The notes under the pieces are model-generated. The model worked only from the letters and a program-made list of their open reading frames with translations. It searched no databases and was not told where the DNA came from. From contig NZ_QRHC01000002.1 of NCBI RefSeq assembly GCF_003415655.1, positions 496,008 to 560,007 on the forward strand: 64,000 nucleotides of DNA. Direction: 5' to 3'. Of the stretch, positions 17,601 to 25,473 are shown in pieces. The stretch is from Vibrio maerlii. Its GTDB lineage: Bacteria; Pseudomonadota; Gammaproteobacteria; Enterobacterales; Vibrionaceae. Every line of letters begins with the position of its first letter. Positions within the stretch are counted from its first letter, which is position 1. The translations under genes were made by a program, and so were the position numbers.

Positions 17601-18202
17601 GTCCGGGTGGTTATCAGTTTGTCGGTCGAACTCTGCAGATGTGGAATCGCTACCGTCAAACAGAAGCGTTTACCAAGCCTTGGCTGCTGCGCTTTTTCGA
17701 CCAGATAAAGTTCTACGAAGTGAGTGCTGAAGAGCTGCTCGATATTCGTGAGAAACACCCGCAAGGGCACTACCCAGTCAAGATTGAGGAGACAGAGTTC
17801 TCTCTTGAAAGCTACCAATCACTTCTAGATGAGCATTCCGATGAAATCAAGTCGAGTAAAGCTCGTCAGCAAAAAGCATTCGAAGAAGAAAGACAACGTT
17901 GGGAAGACTCAGGGCAAGCGAATTTTGTTGCAACTGAACTGGAGCAGTCGAGCGTCCAAACTGAGCTAGAAGAGGGTCAGGAAGCGATAGAAAGCCATGT
18001 GGCCGGTAATATTTGGCAGGTGTTGGTCGAGCCAGGCCAAACGGTGAAAGAGAATGACGTTGTGATGATTCTGGAAGCGATGAAAATGGAGCTTGAAGTC
18101 ACCGCGAGTGTTTCTGGTGTGGTCGATTCAATTTGCCATGACGCAGGTGCTCAAGTACATGCGGGTGAGCCACTTCTTGTTGTAAATACTTGTGCAGCAT
18201 AA
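14612..18202 (+). CDS. biotin-dependent guanidine carboxylase (urea carboxylase family)
   Basis: The 1196-residue single-chain carboxylase has three parts. First is a biotin carboxylase domain (about 1-450) with ATP-grasp loop KSTAGGGGIGMQ and RDCSAQRRNQK. Second are the paired KipI/KipA-like carboxyltransferase domains (about 465-1040). Third is a biotin-carrier domain at the end with Lys1158 in LEAMKMELEV. It uses ATP and bicarbonate to carboxylate its substrate in the cytosol. Asp700 in VGTIDFTGD stands where, from memory, true urea carboxylases have Asn (GAVNFTGD). Asp fits the cationic guanidinium. With the two deiminase subunits and guanidine riboswitches, guanidine is the likely substrate. 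The ATG at 14612 is set by GGGA and by the standard start MFSKVLIANRG; the frame's TTG at 14573 is rejected. Confidence 0.9.
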   Translation: MFSKVLIANRGAIACRVIRTLKQLNIGSVAVYSEADAQSLHVVGADEAYSLGQGGATETYLDQDKIITIAKESGAQAIHPGYGFLSENPEFVERCEQEGLVFLGPTAEQMRAFGLKHSARNIATQANVPLLPGTDLLKDKQQALQEAEKIGYPVMLKSTAGGGGIGMQCCFTEQELDDAYDSVKRLSENNFSNSGVFIEKFIQQARHIEVQIFGDGQGHVVALGERDCSAQRRNQKVIEETPAPNLNDETRVKLQDTAVRLASEVNYRNAGTVEFVLDQQTQAFYFLEVNTRLQVEHGVTEEVFGVDLVEWMVRQGAEQLELETLGANLKSQGHAIQVRLYAEDANKNFQPCAGLLSHVEWAEQENLRIEHWIEAGVEVSPFFDPMLAKVIVHEADRDTALAELKRSLNTSTIYGIEHNKAYLSQLLASELVKKGEVLTQSLNTFEFKPNTFDVISGGTQTTIQDYPARTGYWDIGVPPSGPMDALSFRLGNTLLGNEASCAGLEIIVSGPTLKFNQETRIALTGAAIQASLDGEPIEMNTAIEVESGQTLKLGKVFDGARTYIALQGGIDCPEYLGSRSTFTLGQFGGHAGRALVAGDVLHIGQTAQTTKTDVSSVVQPEFNGEWQIRVIYGPHGAPDFFTQEDIDTFFDAEWKVHFNSSRTGVRLIGPKPNWARSDGGEAGLHPSNIHDNAYAVGTIDFTGDMPVILGPDGPSLGGFVCPATIIKADLWKMGQLKAGDKIRFTPVSVEDAELAERAQLTQIETGVIDEMTLPTAELDSPIIKTIPASQYGEQVVYRPSGEDYLLVEYGPQMLDIRLRFRVHALMLKLQDRKLAGVEELTPGIRSLQIHYDNLLLPREQLLDELEAIEATLDNIDELTVPARVVHVPLSWDDEATRLAIRKYDEVVRKDAPWCPDNIEFIRRINGLDSVDDVKRIVFDASYLVMGLGDVYLGAPVATPMDPRHRLVTTKYNPARTWTPENAVGIGGAYMCVYGMEGPGGYQFVGRTLQMWNRYRQTEAFTKPWLLRFFDQIKFYEVSAEELLDIREKHPQGHYPVKIEETEFSLESYQSLLDEHSDEIKSSKARQQKAFEEERQRWEDSGQANFVATELEQSSVQTELEEGQEAIESHVAGNIWQVLVEPGQTVKENDVVMILEAMKMELEVTASVSGVVDSICHDAGAQVHAGEPLLVVNTCAA

Positions 18203-18223
18203 AGATTCTAAGGATAGAAGAAG

Positions 18224-20023
18224 ATGACAGATTCAACGAAAAATCAGCAGGCTGCATCGGAGCCAATGACCATTCGTGGCTTACATGAGGCGTATCGTAG
18301 TGGTGAGCTCAATGTGGAACATTTTCTAAGAAGCAAACTTGAACAGGTTCGAGCGGATCAATCCAATGCTTGGCTCTCAGTTATTTCTGACCAGCAACTG
18401 GATGATTATCTATCCGAATTGGTGACTCAAGATATTGATCAGTTCCCTTTGTTTGGCGTGCCTTTTGCGATCAAAGACAATATCGATTTACATGGGCTGG
18501 ATACTACAGCGGGCTGTGATGCCTACCGTTATCAACCCTCTGAATCGGCCTATATAGTTAAGCAGCTGATCAAGGCTGGTGCAGTGCCTTTAGGTAAGAC
18601 GAGCCTTGATCAGTTTGCAACCGGTTTAGTGGGGACACGCAGTCCTTGGGGAGCCGTGAACAACAGCTTTGACGCTGACTATATTTCAGGTGGTTCAAGC
18701 TCTGGCAGTGCAGTCTCTGTCGCCACCAACCAAGTTTACTTTGCATTGGGTACAGACACTGCCGGTTCAGGTCGCGTACCTGCTGCCTTCAATAACCTCT
18801 ACGGCTTGAAGCCAAGCAAGGGGCTGTTAAGCTGTAGCGGTGTCGTTCCTGCATGTCGTACATTGGATTGTGTGACATTCTTTACCAAAAGCGCAGAAGA
18901 TCTGAGTCGGCTCTATCAAGTAGGGACGAGCTATGATGAGAGCGACTGCTATGCGCGTTATGCGATTGAGCAAGGGCTTGAAGTAACCACTCAGTTTTCT
19001 GGATTAAGAGTCGGTGTTCCATCTGAAGAGCAGCTTAAATTCTTTGGTAACGAAGAGTATCGTAAGCTCTACGCTCAGTCGGTGGCTCGCCTTGAGTCAC
19101 TAGGTGCAGAGGTCATTCCATTCGATCTCTCGCCATTTATCGAGGCTGCCAACCTTCTCTACCAAGGTCCTTGGGTTGCGGAAAGGTATGCTGCGATTGA
19201 ATCCTTCTTCAATAATAATCAAGAGCAGTGCTTGGATGTGATTCAAACCATTGTCGGCGGAGCTAAAGACCTTTCAGCAGCTGATACCTTTAAAGCCATG
19301 TATCAACTGCAAGCGTTTAAAGTCGAGTGCGATCAATTGATGGATGATGTTGATGCTGTGCTGACGCCAACCGCAGGCACCATCTACACCATCGATGAAG
19401 TGAACAACGACCCGATTGCTCTAAACAGCAACCTTGGTTACTACACCAACTTCATGAACCTACTCGACTACAGCGCGATTGCGATGCCTGCAGGTTTCAC
19501 TGAAGCTGGGCTACCGTTTGGCGTCACCCTGTTCGCTCAAGCCTTCCAAGACGAAGCCTTGATTGCGCTAGGCAAAGAATGGCAACAGGTGATGAACTTA
19601 CCTTTGGGTGCGACACTGGTTGAGCTTGATGGCGTTGAAAGTGTTGATTTGCTGGTATGTGGTGCTCACATGAAAGACCTGGCACTTAACCATCAACTCA
19701 TAGAATTAGGTGCGAACTTTAAGCTGCGTACTACCACATCAGAGAGTTATTCTCTGTACTGTCTTGCGGGTGGACCACCACTGAGACCAGGCCTAGTACG
19801 CAACCCAAACCAAGGCCAAAAGATAGAAGTCGAAATTTGGCGAGTGCCGAAAAAACAGTTGGGAGCATTATTGGTGCAAATTCCACATCCTCTGGGCTTG
19901 GGTAGTGTCGAGATTGATTCTGGTGAATGGGTAAAAGGCTTTATCTGTGAAGGGATTGGAATCGAAGGGGCAACCGACATCAGCAAAACCGGCGGATGGC
20001 GCTATTTTCTTGAAGAAATCTAA
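18224..20023 (+). CDS. atzF: allophanate hydrolase
   Basis: The 599-residue enzyme hydrolyses allophanate to two ammonia and two CO2, the last step of this pathway. The N-terminal amidase-signature domain (about 1-450) shows the Ser-cisSer-Lys triad Lys84 (FAIKDNID), Ser158 (GGSSSGSA) and Ser182 (DTAGSGRVPA), with the spacing expected of the family. The C-terminal domain (about 480-599) is the separate allophanate hydrolase C-domain, starting LLVCGAHMKDLALN. The gene lies 21 bp after the carboxylase and ends the operon at a clear terminator. Many vibrios have urease instead; here no urease gene is visible. Confidence 0.93.
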   Translation: MTDSTKNQQAASEPMTIRGLHEAYRSGELNVEHFLRSKLEQVRADQSNAWLSVISDQQLDDYLSELVTQDIDQFPLFGVPFAIKDNIDLHGLDTTAGCDAYRYQPSESAYIVKQLIKAGAVPLGKTSLDQFATGLVGTRSPWGAVNNSFDADYISGGSSSGSAVSVATNQVYFALGTDTAGSGRVPAAFNNLYGLKPSKGLLSCSGVVPACRTLDCVTFFTKSAEDLSRLYQVGTSYDESDCYARYAIEQGLEVTTQFSGLRVGVPSEEQLKFFGNEEYRKLYAQSVARLESLGAEVIPFDLSPFIEAANLLYQGPWVAERYAAIESFFNNNQEQCLDVIQTIVGGAKDLSAADTFKAMYQLQAFKVECDQLMDDVDAVLTPTAGTIYTIDEVNNDPIALNSNLGYYTNFMNLLDYSAIAMPAGFTEAGLPFGVTLFAQAFQDEALIALGKEWQQVMNLPLGATLVELDGVESVDLLVCGAHMKDLALNHQLIELGANFKLRTTTSESYSLYCLAGGPPLRPGLVRNPNQGQKIEVEIWRVPKKQLGALLVQIPHPLGLGSVEIDSGEWVKGFICEGIGIEGATDISKTGGWRYFLEEI

Positions 20024-20038
20024 CCGAGAGAAACACCT

Positions 20039-20066
20039 AAGGCTAAGCTAACTTGCTTAGCCTTTT
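20039..20066 (+). terminator. terminator of the guanidine operon
   Basis: AAGGCTAAGC pairs with GCTTAGCCTT around TAACTT, followed by TTTT. Confidence 0.85.
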
Positions 20067-20088
20067 GGCTCTTCAGCTTTGTACGCAA

Positions 20089-20101
20089 TTTACAATGTAA
20101 A
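20089..20101. other. parS2: parS2-like site 2 (TTTACAATGTAAA)
   Basis: An exact TTTACA-N-TGTAAA palindrome in the gap between the guanidine operon terminator and the ABC-F promoter. Confidence 0.72.
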
Positions 20102-20139
20102 TGATACTGGTGATGAAATCATAAATGTGATGTTGCTGA

Positions 20140-20169
20140 TTGCAAAGTGTTCAATTTAATGCGTATACT
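20140..20169 (+). promoter_or_regulatory. predicted sigma-70 promoter of the ABC-F gene
   Basis: TTGCAA (20140-20145) and TATACT (20164-20169) are 18 bp apart, about 225 bp before the ABC-F start. This would give a long untranslated leader. Confidence 0.5.
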
Positions 20170-20192
20170 TGCCCCATCACTTCTCTAGGAGA

Positions 20193-20290
20193 CTACGCCA
20201 TCATGAATAACTAAACCTGTTTTCCATATTCATCTTTTTTGGAACCTCAGGGTTAGTAGGCGTAGCTTATCTGTGCTCTTTCGAGCATCT
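20193..20290 (+). promoter_or_regulatory. structured leader with three-codon ORF (Met-Asn-Asn) before the ABC-F gene
   Basis: A TAGGAGACT ribosome-like site at 20186 precedes the ORF ATG AAT AAC TAA (20203-20214). The ORF lies within a long stem: CTACGCC (20193-20199) pairs with GGCGTAG (20260-20266), and CTAAACCTG (20211-20219) pairs with CAGGGTTAG (20249-20257) with one mismatch. A second small hairpin TGCTC-TTTC-GAGCA follows near 20275. The pattern resembles translation-attenuation leaders of some ABC-F genes, but no experiment is implied. Confidence 0.45.
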
Positions 20291-20394
20291 TAAATACTTA
20301 AAATTGTTTTTGGATCATTGCTGTATCTAGAGTTTATCTAGCTTTGGCTTAATGTATCTATCTACGTCTATGCCCCTGTCTACAGGAGGCACAT

Positions 20395-21969
20395 ATGCCA
20401 GCATTTCAGGCAAATAATATCTATTTTGAATTTGAGAACGGAGATCGTCTTCTCAATAACATCAGCTGCACCATGAACCAACGCCGAGTCGGTTTGGTTG
20501 GACGAAATGGTGTCGGCAAGTCATTACTGGTTTCTATTTTAACCGGTCAAAAGCTGCCTAATAAAGGTAGCGTGACTATCCGTAGCCCGATCTCGGTGTA
20601 CCAACAGCAACCATCAGAACTACTCAATAAAAACAGCACTATTGCTCAATACTTAGGTGTTGAAGCCGTGTTGGCAGCAATTGAGCGTATTGAGCTAGGA
20701 GAGTGTCACCAGGAACTGTTCGACCAAGTTGCTGAGCAATGGGACTTACCAGACAGATTGCACAAGCAGTTGAACTCATTGGGCTTGCCGCCAAACTTAC
20801 ACCACTCATGTTCAAACTTGAGTGGAGGCCAGTTAGCAAGGTTGCAACTCTGGAAATTGTTCAATGAAGCTGAGGGTTTGTTGGTTCTCGATGAACCGAG
20901 CAACCACTTGGATGAACCCGGTAAACAGTGGCTGATTGAGCGAATGCGACACTTTGAAGGAGAGATTCTGTTAGTCAGTCATGACCGAGCTTTGCTGCGC
21001 GAGATGGGACAAATCTGGCAGCTGAGCACACTCGGATTAAAACAGTATGGTGGAAACTACGATGTTTATCATCACGCCTTTCAGCAGGAAGTTGAAGCGG
21101 TTGAGCGTAACCTGAATCACCTTAAGTCTCAGCAGAAGCAGTTACAGCGACAGGCTCAAATTGCTCAGGAGCGTGCAGAGCAGCGAGCATCTCAGGGGAA
21201 CAAGCTGCGCCGTTCAGGTAGCCAGCCCAAGATTTTACTGGATGCAATGAAAGACAAAGCAACCGCATCGACGTCTAATCGCTTAAAGAACGAAGCTGGT
21301 CGTGCAAAGCTGCTCGATAATCAAAGAAAAGAGCTAGAGAAACAACACGAGAAGTTAAAAGCTCAAAAGCTTCACTTGCACTCACAAAGCGAACGAAACC
21401 AGAGTGTGTTGCGTGTGCAGGATCTTCAATTGAAACATGGCTTCTCTCACCCGCTTTCTTTTTCGATGGATACTCAGTGTAAATGGCATCTGGTTGGTAG
21501 AAATGGCTGTGGTAAATCGACCCTACTGCACACTTTACTTGGTGAGTGTGAGTTTAAAAGTGGAGAGGTGCAGCGCAATCGACGCCTGTTTTTACTCGAT
21601 CAGCACTATCAGTTACTCAATGGTGAGCAATCGATACTTGATTGCTTTCGTCACTACTGCCCCGATAAGAGTGAAGTAGATATTCGAACCCTATTGGCAG
21701 GGATTGGCTTACGCCGAGAACGAGTGAATAACTTAGTTCAATCCTTGAGTGGCGGCGAAAAAATGAAGGTCGCAATGCTCATTGCTAGCCATCAACCTGA
21801 GCAACCCTTGCTGCTTCTCGATGAGCCTGATAACCATCTGGATATTGAATCGAAACAGCTACTTGCCGCCGCGTTACGGGACTATCAAGGTGCGTTTCTT
21901 CTCGTGTCACACGATACGGATTTTGTGGAAGAAGTGGGAGTGAATGGCGAGTTGGTGTTGGAGGAATGA
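20395..21969 (+). CDS. ABC-F family ATPase (ribosome-associated type)
   Basis: The 524-residue soluble protein has two ABC domains and no membrane part. Domain 1 has Walker A GRNGVGKS near residue 43, signature LSGGQLARL near 142 and LVLDEPSNHLD. A charged coiled linker (about 230-330), rich in Gln and Lys, follows. Domain 2 has Walker A GRNGCGKS near 368, LSGGEKMKV near 450 and LLLDEPDNHLD. ABC-F proteins bind the ribosomal E site and act in translation or antibiotic protection. It is not clearly EttA, Uup, YheS or YbiT: it is shorter than most of these. The leader suggests regulated rather than constitutive expression. An AGGAGG ribosome site is at 20384. Confidence 0.9.
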   Translation: MPAFQANNIYFEFENGDRLLNNISCTMNQRRVGLVGRNGVGKSLLVSILTGQKLPNKGSVTIRSPISVYQQQPSELLNKNSTIAQYLGVEAVLAAIERIELGECHQELFDQVAEQWDLPDRLHKQLNSLGLPPNLHHSCSNLSGGQLARLQLWKLFNEAEGLLVLDEPSNHLDEPGKQWLIERMRHFEGEILLVSHDRALLREMGQIWQLSTLGLKQYGGNYDVYHHAFQQEVEAVERNLNHLKSQQKQLQRQAQIAQERAEQRASQGNKLRRSGSQPKILLDAMKDKATASTSNRLKNEAGRAKLLDNQRKELEKQHEKLKAQKLHLHSQSERNQSVLRVQDLQLKHGFSHPLSFSMDTQCKWHLVGRNGCGKSTLLHTLLGECEFKSGEVQRNRRLFLLDQHYQLLNGEQSILDCFRHYCPDKSEVDIRTLLAGIGLRRERVNNLVQSLSGGEKMKVAMLIASHQPEQPLLLLDEPDNHLDIESKQLLAAALRDYQGAFLLVSHDTDFVEEVGVNGELVLEE

Positions 21970-22085
21970 AGCTCCAGACCCTAGAAATAAGGTTAGGCTA
22001 ATGTAAGAGCTTAGATAGCCAGATAACTAGATCGCTTCGCTGCTGGAAAACTGGATATCTAGATTCTTTAACCTACCGCACTAAA

Positions 22086-22114
22086 AAGGGTTGAGGTTAA
22101 ACGTCAACCCTTCA
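22086..22114. terminator. terminator-like inverted repeat
   Basis: AAGGGTTGA pairs with TCAACCCTT over a 9-nt loop. It lies between the converging ABC-F and NTF2-like genes. T-tails are weak. Confidence 0.5.
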
Positions 22115-22117
22115 AAA

Positions 22118-22213
22118 TTCTCTAGTTCTCTAGTTCTCTAGTTCTCTAGTTCTCTAGTTCTCTAGTTCTCTAGTTCTCTAGTTCTCTAGTTCTCTAGTTC
22201 TCTAGTTCTCTAG
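22118..22213. repeat. 12 perfect tandem copies of the octamer TTCTCTAG
   Basis: 96 bp are an uninterrupted 8-bp microsatellite of TTCTCTAG. It ends 8 bp past the stop codon of the NTF2-like gene. Each unit holds CTAG. A related octamer array (GATAACTA) lies at 55595, also right after a minus-strand gene, and the sequence AGATAACTAGAT also appears singly near 22021. Perfect copies imply recent slippage, so the copy number probably varies between strains. Confidence 0.95.
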
Positions 22214-22221
22214 CTCTTAAC

Positions 22222-22587
22222 CTATCGCTCACCCTGAACTTCAAACTTGTCACTGATAAGGCGGGCTTTACCATCCGCTTCCACAACCCAGTGCTCGCGG
22301 TGAACGACACCAAAGGCTTTGTTCATCGTCCAGCTAGAAGTCAGGATGTATCCCTCATCTTCATGCTCTTCCCAAGTTACCTCTGTGTAATCAACGTCTT
22401 TAAAGCCTTGGTCGATGATGTTCTGCCAAAATGCTTGGATTGCTTCGCGGCCCTCAAAAGTACCAAATGGTAGCGCGTGCATCACGCAGTTCTCATTGTA
22501 TTGAGCAGCGCAGCCTGTGGCATCTTGATTATTGAAAGCGTTTTGCCAAGCTGCAATACCTGCTTTACATGCGTCTAATTGATTCAT
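22222..22587 (-). CDS. NTF2-like / SnoaL-like domain protein
   Basis: The 121-residue single-domain protein has the cone-shaped NTF2-like fold pattern: an N-terminal helix with CKAGIAAWQNAFNNQDATGCAAQYNENCVMHALP, then FEGREAIQAFWQNI and a beta-rich end. Such proteins are small ligand-binding or isomerase-like domains, and no catalytic Asp-His signature assigns a reaction. It is a single gene divergent from a LysR regulator 104 bp away, which probably controls it (inference). The octamer tandem repeat lies immediately downstream. Confidence 0.75.
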   Translation of the reverse strand: MNQLDACKAGIAAWQNAFNNQDATGCAAQYNENCVMHALPFGTFEGREAIQAFWQNIIDQGFKDVDYTEVTWEEHEDEGYILTSSWTMNKAFGVVHREHWVVEADGKARLISDKFEVQGER

Positions 22588-22691
22588 CTTACTGTTCCTT
22601 AATCTTTGAATATGTAGTGATCATAGACTTGGGTTTAGTGTTGAAAAACAGATATATTAGAAATGACTGTTTAGAAAAATAGGACAATAAG

Positions 22692-23564
22692 ATGAATCGT
22701 TTAAGGCAGATGTCTATTTTCGCTCATGTTGTCGAGCAAGGATCGATCTCTGCTGCGGCAGACTATCTGGATCTTTCAAAATCTGTGGTCAGTCAGCACT
22801 TAAAAACACTAGAGAATGAACTAGGTGTCGTACTACTGAAAAGAACTACGCGTAAACAGGTTCTCACCCCGACAGGAGCCGCGTTCTATCAAAAATGTCG
22901 AGCTATGAATTCCGTTGTCGATTCGGCATGGAGTGAAGCGCAAGATGCTTTGCAGCAACCATCGGGTCGAGTTCGAATAACTGCGCCCAATGCGTTGATG
23001 GAAACCTTAGTGACACCAGCGATGGCGAACATTCTTCAGTCCTATCCGAAGTTATTACCTGAAATCATCAGCAGTGATGAGCAGCTTGATTTTTATGAGC
23101 ATGATATCGACTTAGCCATTCGCGTTGGAACATCGAAAGACAGTAACCTTAAGCAGCGTCGATTGGGGGCATTTAAAGATGTGTTGTGTGCGAACGCAAC
23201 GGTTAAGCGTGCTGAAATTTTGCCGTACATCGCGAATGCATGGCAGGGAAAGCACATTGTCCATCTGTTCAACTCAGAAAATGGCGATCAAAAGCAATTT
23301 GAAGCAGAAGCCCGCTGCGTAACGAATTCATTTCATAGTTGTTTGTCGCTGATTCAGTCAGGTGTGGGGATGGGGTTAGTGCCTGATTTTTATTTGAACA
23401 GGGTGGGTTCCAGTTTGCAGCCAGTCTTTCCTGGTTATCATTTGCCGAGTAATCCGGTATATGCCCTGACTCCATTTAACAATCATATACCTTTGTCGGT
23501 AGAGGTGTGTATTCAAGTCATTGAGACCCAGTTAATGGAGGTTATGGGCAGTGCTCAGCAATAG
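22692..23564 (+). CDS. LysR family transcriptional regulator
   Basis: The 290-residue LTTR has a winged helix at residues 2-60 (MNRLRQMSIFAHVVEQGSIS, then DYLDLSKSVVSQHLKTLENE) and a periplasmic-binding-like effector domain behind it. It is in the CrgA/AaeR-like branch by its N-terminus. It is divergent from the NTF2-like gene and lies 111 bp before an old yellow enzyme gene on the same strand. Either could be its target. Confidence 0.9.
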   Translation: MNRLRQMSIFAHVVEQGSISAAADYLDLSKSVVSQHLKTLENELGVVLLKRTTRKQVLTPTGAAFYQKCRAMNSVVDSAWSEAQDALQQPSGRVRITAPNALMETLVTPAMANILQSYPKLLPEIISSDEQLDFYEHDIDLAIRVGTSKDSNLKQRRLGAFKDVLCANATVKRAEILPYIANAWQGKHIVHLFNSENGDQKQFEAEARCVTNSFHSCLSLIQSGVGMGLVPDFYLNRVGSSLQPVFPGYHLPSNPVYALTPFNNHIPLSVEVCIQVIETQLMEVMGSAQQ

Positions 23565-23675
23565 GCTGAACTCTAACCTTTGCAAAAATGACAAAAATCT
23601 TTTGTGATTTTCTCTCTCAATGATCTTTGTTTGAATCGATAAAATGCCTGCAACAGAAATAGAGAGGGTAATCCC

Positions 23676-24779
23676 ATGACAACTGCATTATTTCAACCGA
23701 TTCAACTTGGTGACATTACTGCAACCAACCGTATTGCAATGGCGCCGATGACACGCTCGCGTACCACTCAGCCGGGTGATGTGCCAAATGAGATGATGGC
23801 GACTTATTATAAGCAACGCGCAAACGCAGGCTTGATTGTGACCGAGGGTTCACCAATCTCGGCAGTTGGTCGTGGTTACTCAATGACTCCAGGTATCTAT
23901 ACTCAAGATCATATCGATGGTTGGAAGAAAGTGACGTCTGCGATCCATGAAGCAGGCAGCAAAGCGTTCATCCAGCTATGGCATGTGGGTCGTCGCAGCC
24001 ATTCAACAATTTCAGGTGAGCAACCGCTAGCACCTTCAGCAATCAAGGTGCCGGATCAAGTGTTTGGTCCACTACCTGAAGGTGGTTTTGGCATGATTGA
24101 AACACAAGAGCCAAAAGCAATGACACAGCAAGATATCGACAATACGATTGCTGATTTCGTTCAAGCGGCGAAGAACTCAATCGCAGCGGGCTTTGATGGA
24201 GTGGAGATCCATGCTGCACATGGCTACTTGTTCGATACCTTCATGCGCCTTGAAAGCAACCAACGTGATGATCAATACGGCGGTAGTCAAGAAAACCGTA
24301 TTCGCTTTCTGAGCGAGACGCTAGAAGCAGTGTGCGACGCTATTGGTAGCGACAAGGTAGCGGTGCGTGTGTCGCCACACGTGATTGAAGGCTTTGCGGA
24401 TGAAGATCCAGAAATCATCGAGGTGATTCTTAAAGCACTAGAAAAAATGCAGCCGATGAACCTAGCCTATGTTCACTTTTCAGAACGTATCTCTCGTTAT
24501 GTTGAGGTGCCGGAATCATTCCGTAAGCAAGTGCGTGAAGTGTATTCAAACCGCATTATGGTTGCAGGTAAGCTGACTAAAGAGAGCGCGGCGACGCTGC
24601 TGAATAATCAGTATGCTGACCTAGTGGCATTTGGTACACCTTATGTGACTAACCCTGACTTGGTTCAGCGCTTCTCAAATGATTGGCCTTTGGCTGAGTT
24701 TGATGCCGATGCGCGTCTGACTTTGTACGGTGGTGATGAGAATGGTTATATTGACTACTCAGAGTACCAACCTGCGTAG
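23676..24779 (+). CDS. nemA: old yellow enzyme family alkene reductase (first copy)
   Basis: The 367-residue FMN-dependent ene-reductase starts LFQPIQLGDITATNRIAMAPMTRSR, the FMN-binding entry of the NemA/OYE family. The HAAHGYLFDTFM segment gives the substrate histidine area (His-Ala-Ala-His, near residue 181) and the end QRFSNDWPL is usual. It reduces activated C=C bonds or nitro groups with NAD(P)H in the cytosol. The start has AGAGGG upstream. A second copy of the family lies at 39224-40321 beside glyoxalase I. Confidence 0.92.
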   Translation: MTTALFQPIQLGDITATNRIAMAPMTRSRTTQPGDVPNEMMATYYKQRANAGLIVTEGSPISAVGRGYSMTPGIYTQDHIDGWKKVTSAIHEAGSKAFIQLWHVGRRSHSTISGEQPLAPSAIKVPDQVFGPLPEGGFGMIETQEPKAMTQQDIDNTIADFVQAAKNSIAAGFDGVEIHAAHGYLFDTFMRLESNQRDDQYGGSQENRIRFLSETLEAVCDAIGSDKVAVRVSPHVIEGFADEDPEIIEVILKALEKMQPMNLAYVHFSERISRYVEVPESFRKQVREVYSNRIMVAGKLTKESAATLLNNQYADLVAFGTPYVTNPDLVQRFSNDWPLAEFDADARLTLYGGDENGYIDYSEYQPA

Positions 24780-24800
24780 TCGTTGAATCCCTGAAACAAC

Positions 24801-24846
24801 AAAGCCCCTAAAGTGTCCTTCACAGATCGCTTTAGGGGCTTTCTTT
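24801..24846. terminator. bidirectional terminator between nemA and ppiB
   Basis: AAAGCCCCTAAAG and CTTTAGGGGCTTT are perfect 13-bp arms (24801-24813, 24830-24842). Confidence 0.88.
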
Positions 24847-24862
24847 ATTCTTAGCGCTGAGA

Positions 24863-25357
24863 TTAGTCGATGATCGTCACCTTGTTGATCTTGATTGTAT
24901 CTAACGGTACGTCTTCATGTCCTTTCTTCTTGCCCGTCATTGCTTTACCAATGTTGTTCACCACTTCCATACCTGCCGTTACTTTACCAAATACAGCATA
25001 GCCCCAACCTTGATTGGTTTTTCCTGTGTAATTAAGGAAGTCGTTGTCATCTAAGTTGATGAAAAACTGAGAGGTTGCGGAATGCGGTGCATCAGTACGT
25101 GCAAAGGCAATGGTACCCGTTAGGTTCTTCAAGCCACGGTTTGCTTCATTCACGATAGGAGCGTGTGCCTCTTTCTCGGTCATATCTTCCGTATGACCAC
25201 CACCTTGAATCATGAAGCCATCAATCACGCGGTGAAAGATCGTGTCTTCATAAAAGCCTTCTTGGCAGTAGCGTAAGAAGTTTTTTGAGCTCACTGGCGC
25301 TTTGTCCAAGTTAAGCTCAATTTCGATGTCGCCATAAGTGGTCGATAGGATGATCAT
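24863..25357 (-). CDS. ppiB: peptidyl-prolyl cis-trans isomerase B (cyclophilin)
   Basis: The 164-residue cytosolic cyclophilin has the catalytic core [16 protein letters not shown] (Arg in FHRV, residue about 43) and the later [18 protein letters not shown] (about 85-103). There is no signal peptide, which points to PpiB rather than the periplasmic PpiA. It speeds proline isomerisation during folding. It is a single gene facing nemA across a shared terminator. Confidence 0.95.
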   Translation of the reverse strand: MIILSTTYGDIEIELNLDKAPVSSKNFLRYCQEGFYEDTIFHRVIDGFMIQGGGHTEDMTEKEAHAPIVNEANRGLKNLTGTIAFARTDAPHSATSQFFINLDDNDFLNYTGKTNQGWGYAVFGKVTAGMEVVNNIGKAMTGKKKGHEDVPLDTIKINKVTIID

Positions 25358-25443
25358 GAAGTTATCGCCTCTAAAATGTGGGATTAGGGTAATTTGATGC
25401 TAAGTGTACCCTACACCTTGGCAGCACGCACACTTGGTCTAGG

Positions 25444-25456
25444 TTTACACTGTAAA
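25444..25456. other. parS2: parS2-like site 3 (TTTACACTGTAAA)
   Basis: An exact TTTACA-N-TGTAAA palindrome in the 116-bp gap between the ppiB start and the 3' end of the GNAT gene. It is identical at all 13 positions to site 1 at 9916. Confidence 0.72.
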
Positions 25457-25473
25457 TGATGGGTTGTATGAGA

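Noticed and set aside
14573..18202. Annotation of the large carboxylase as urea carboxylase with a start at 14573
   Set aside because: The 14573 start overlaps the class II riboswitch and lacks a ribosome site. Riboswitches, deiminase subunits and Asp700 point to guanidine.
22118..22213. CRISPR-like array
   Set aside because: The unit is only 8 bp, has no spacers and no cas genes are near. It is a simple microsatellite.
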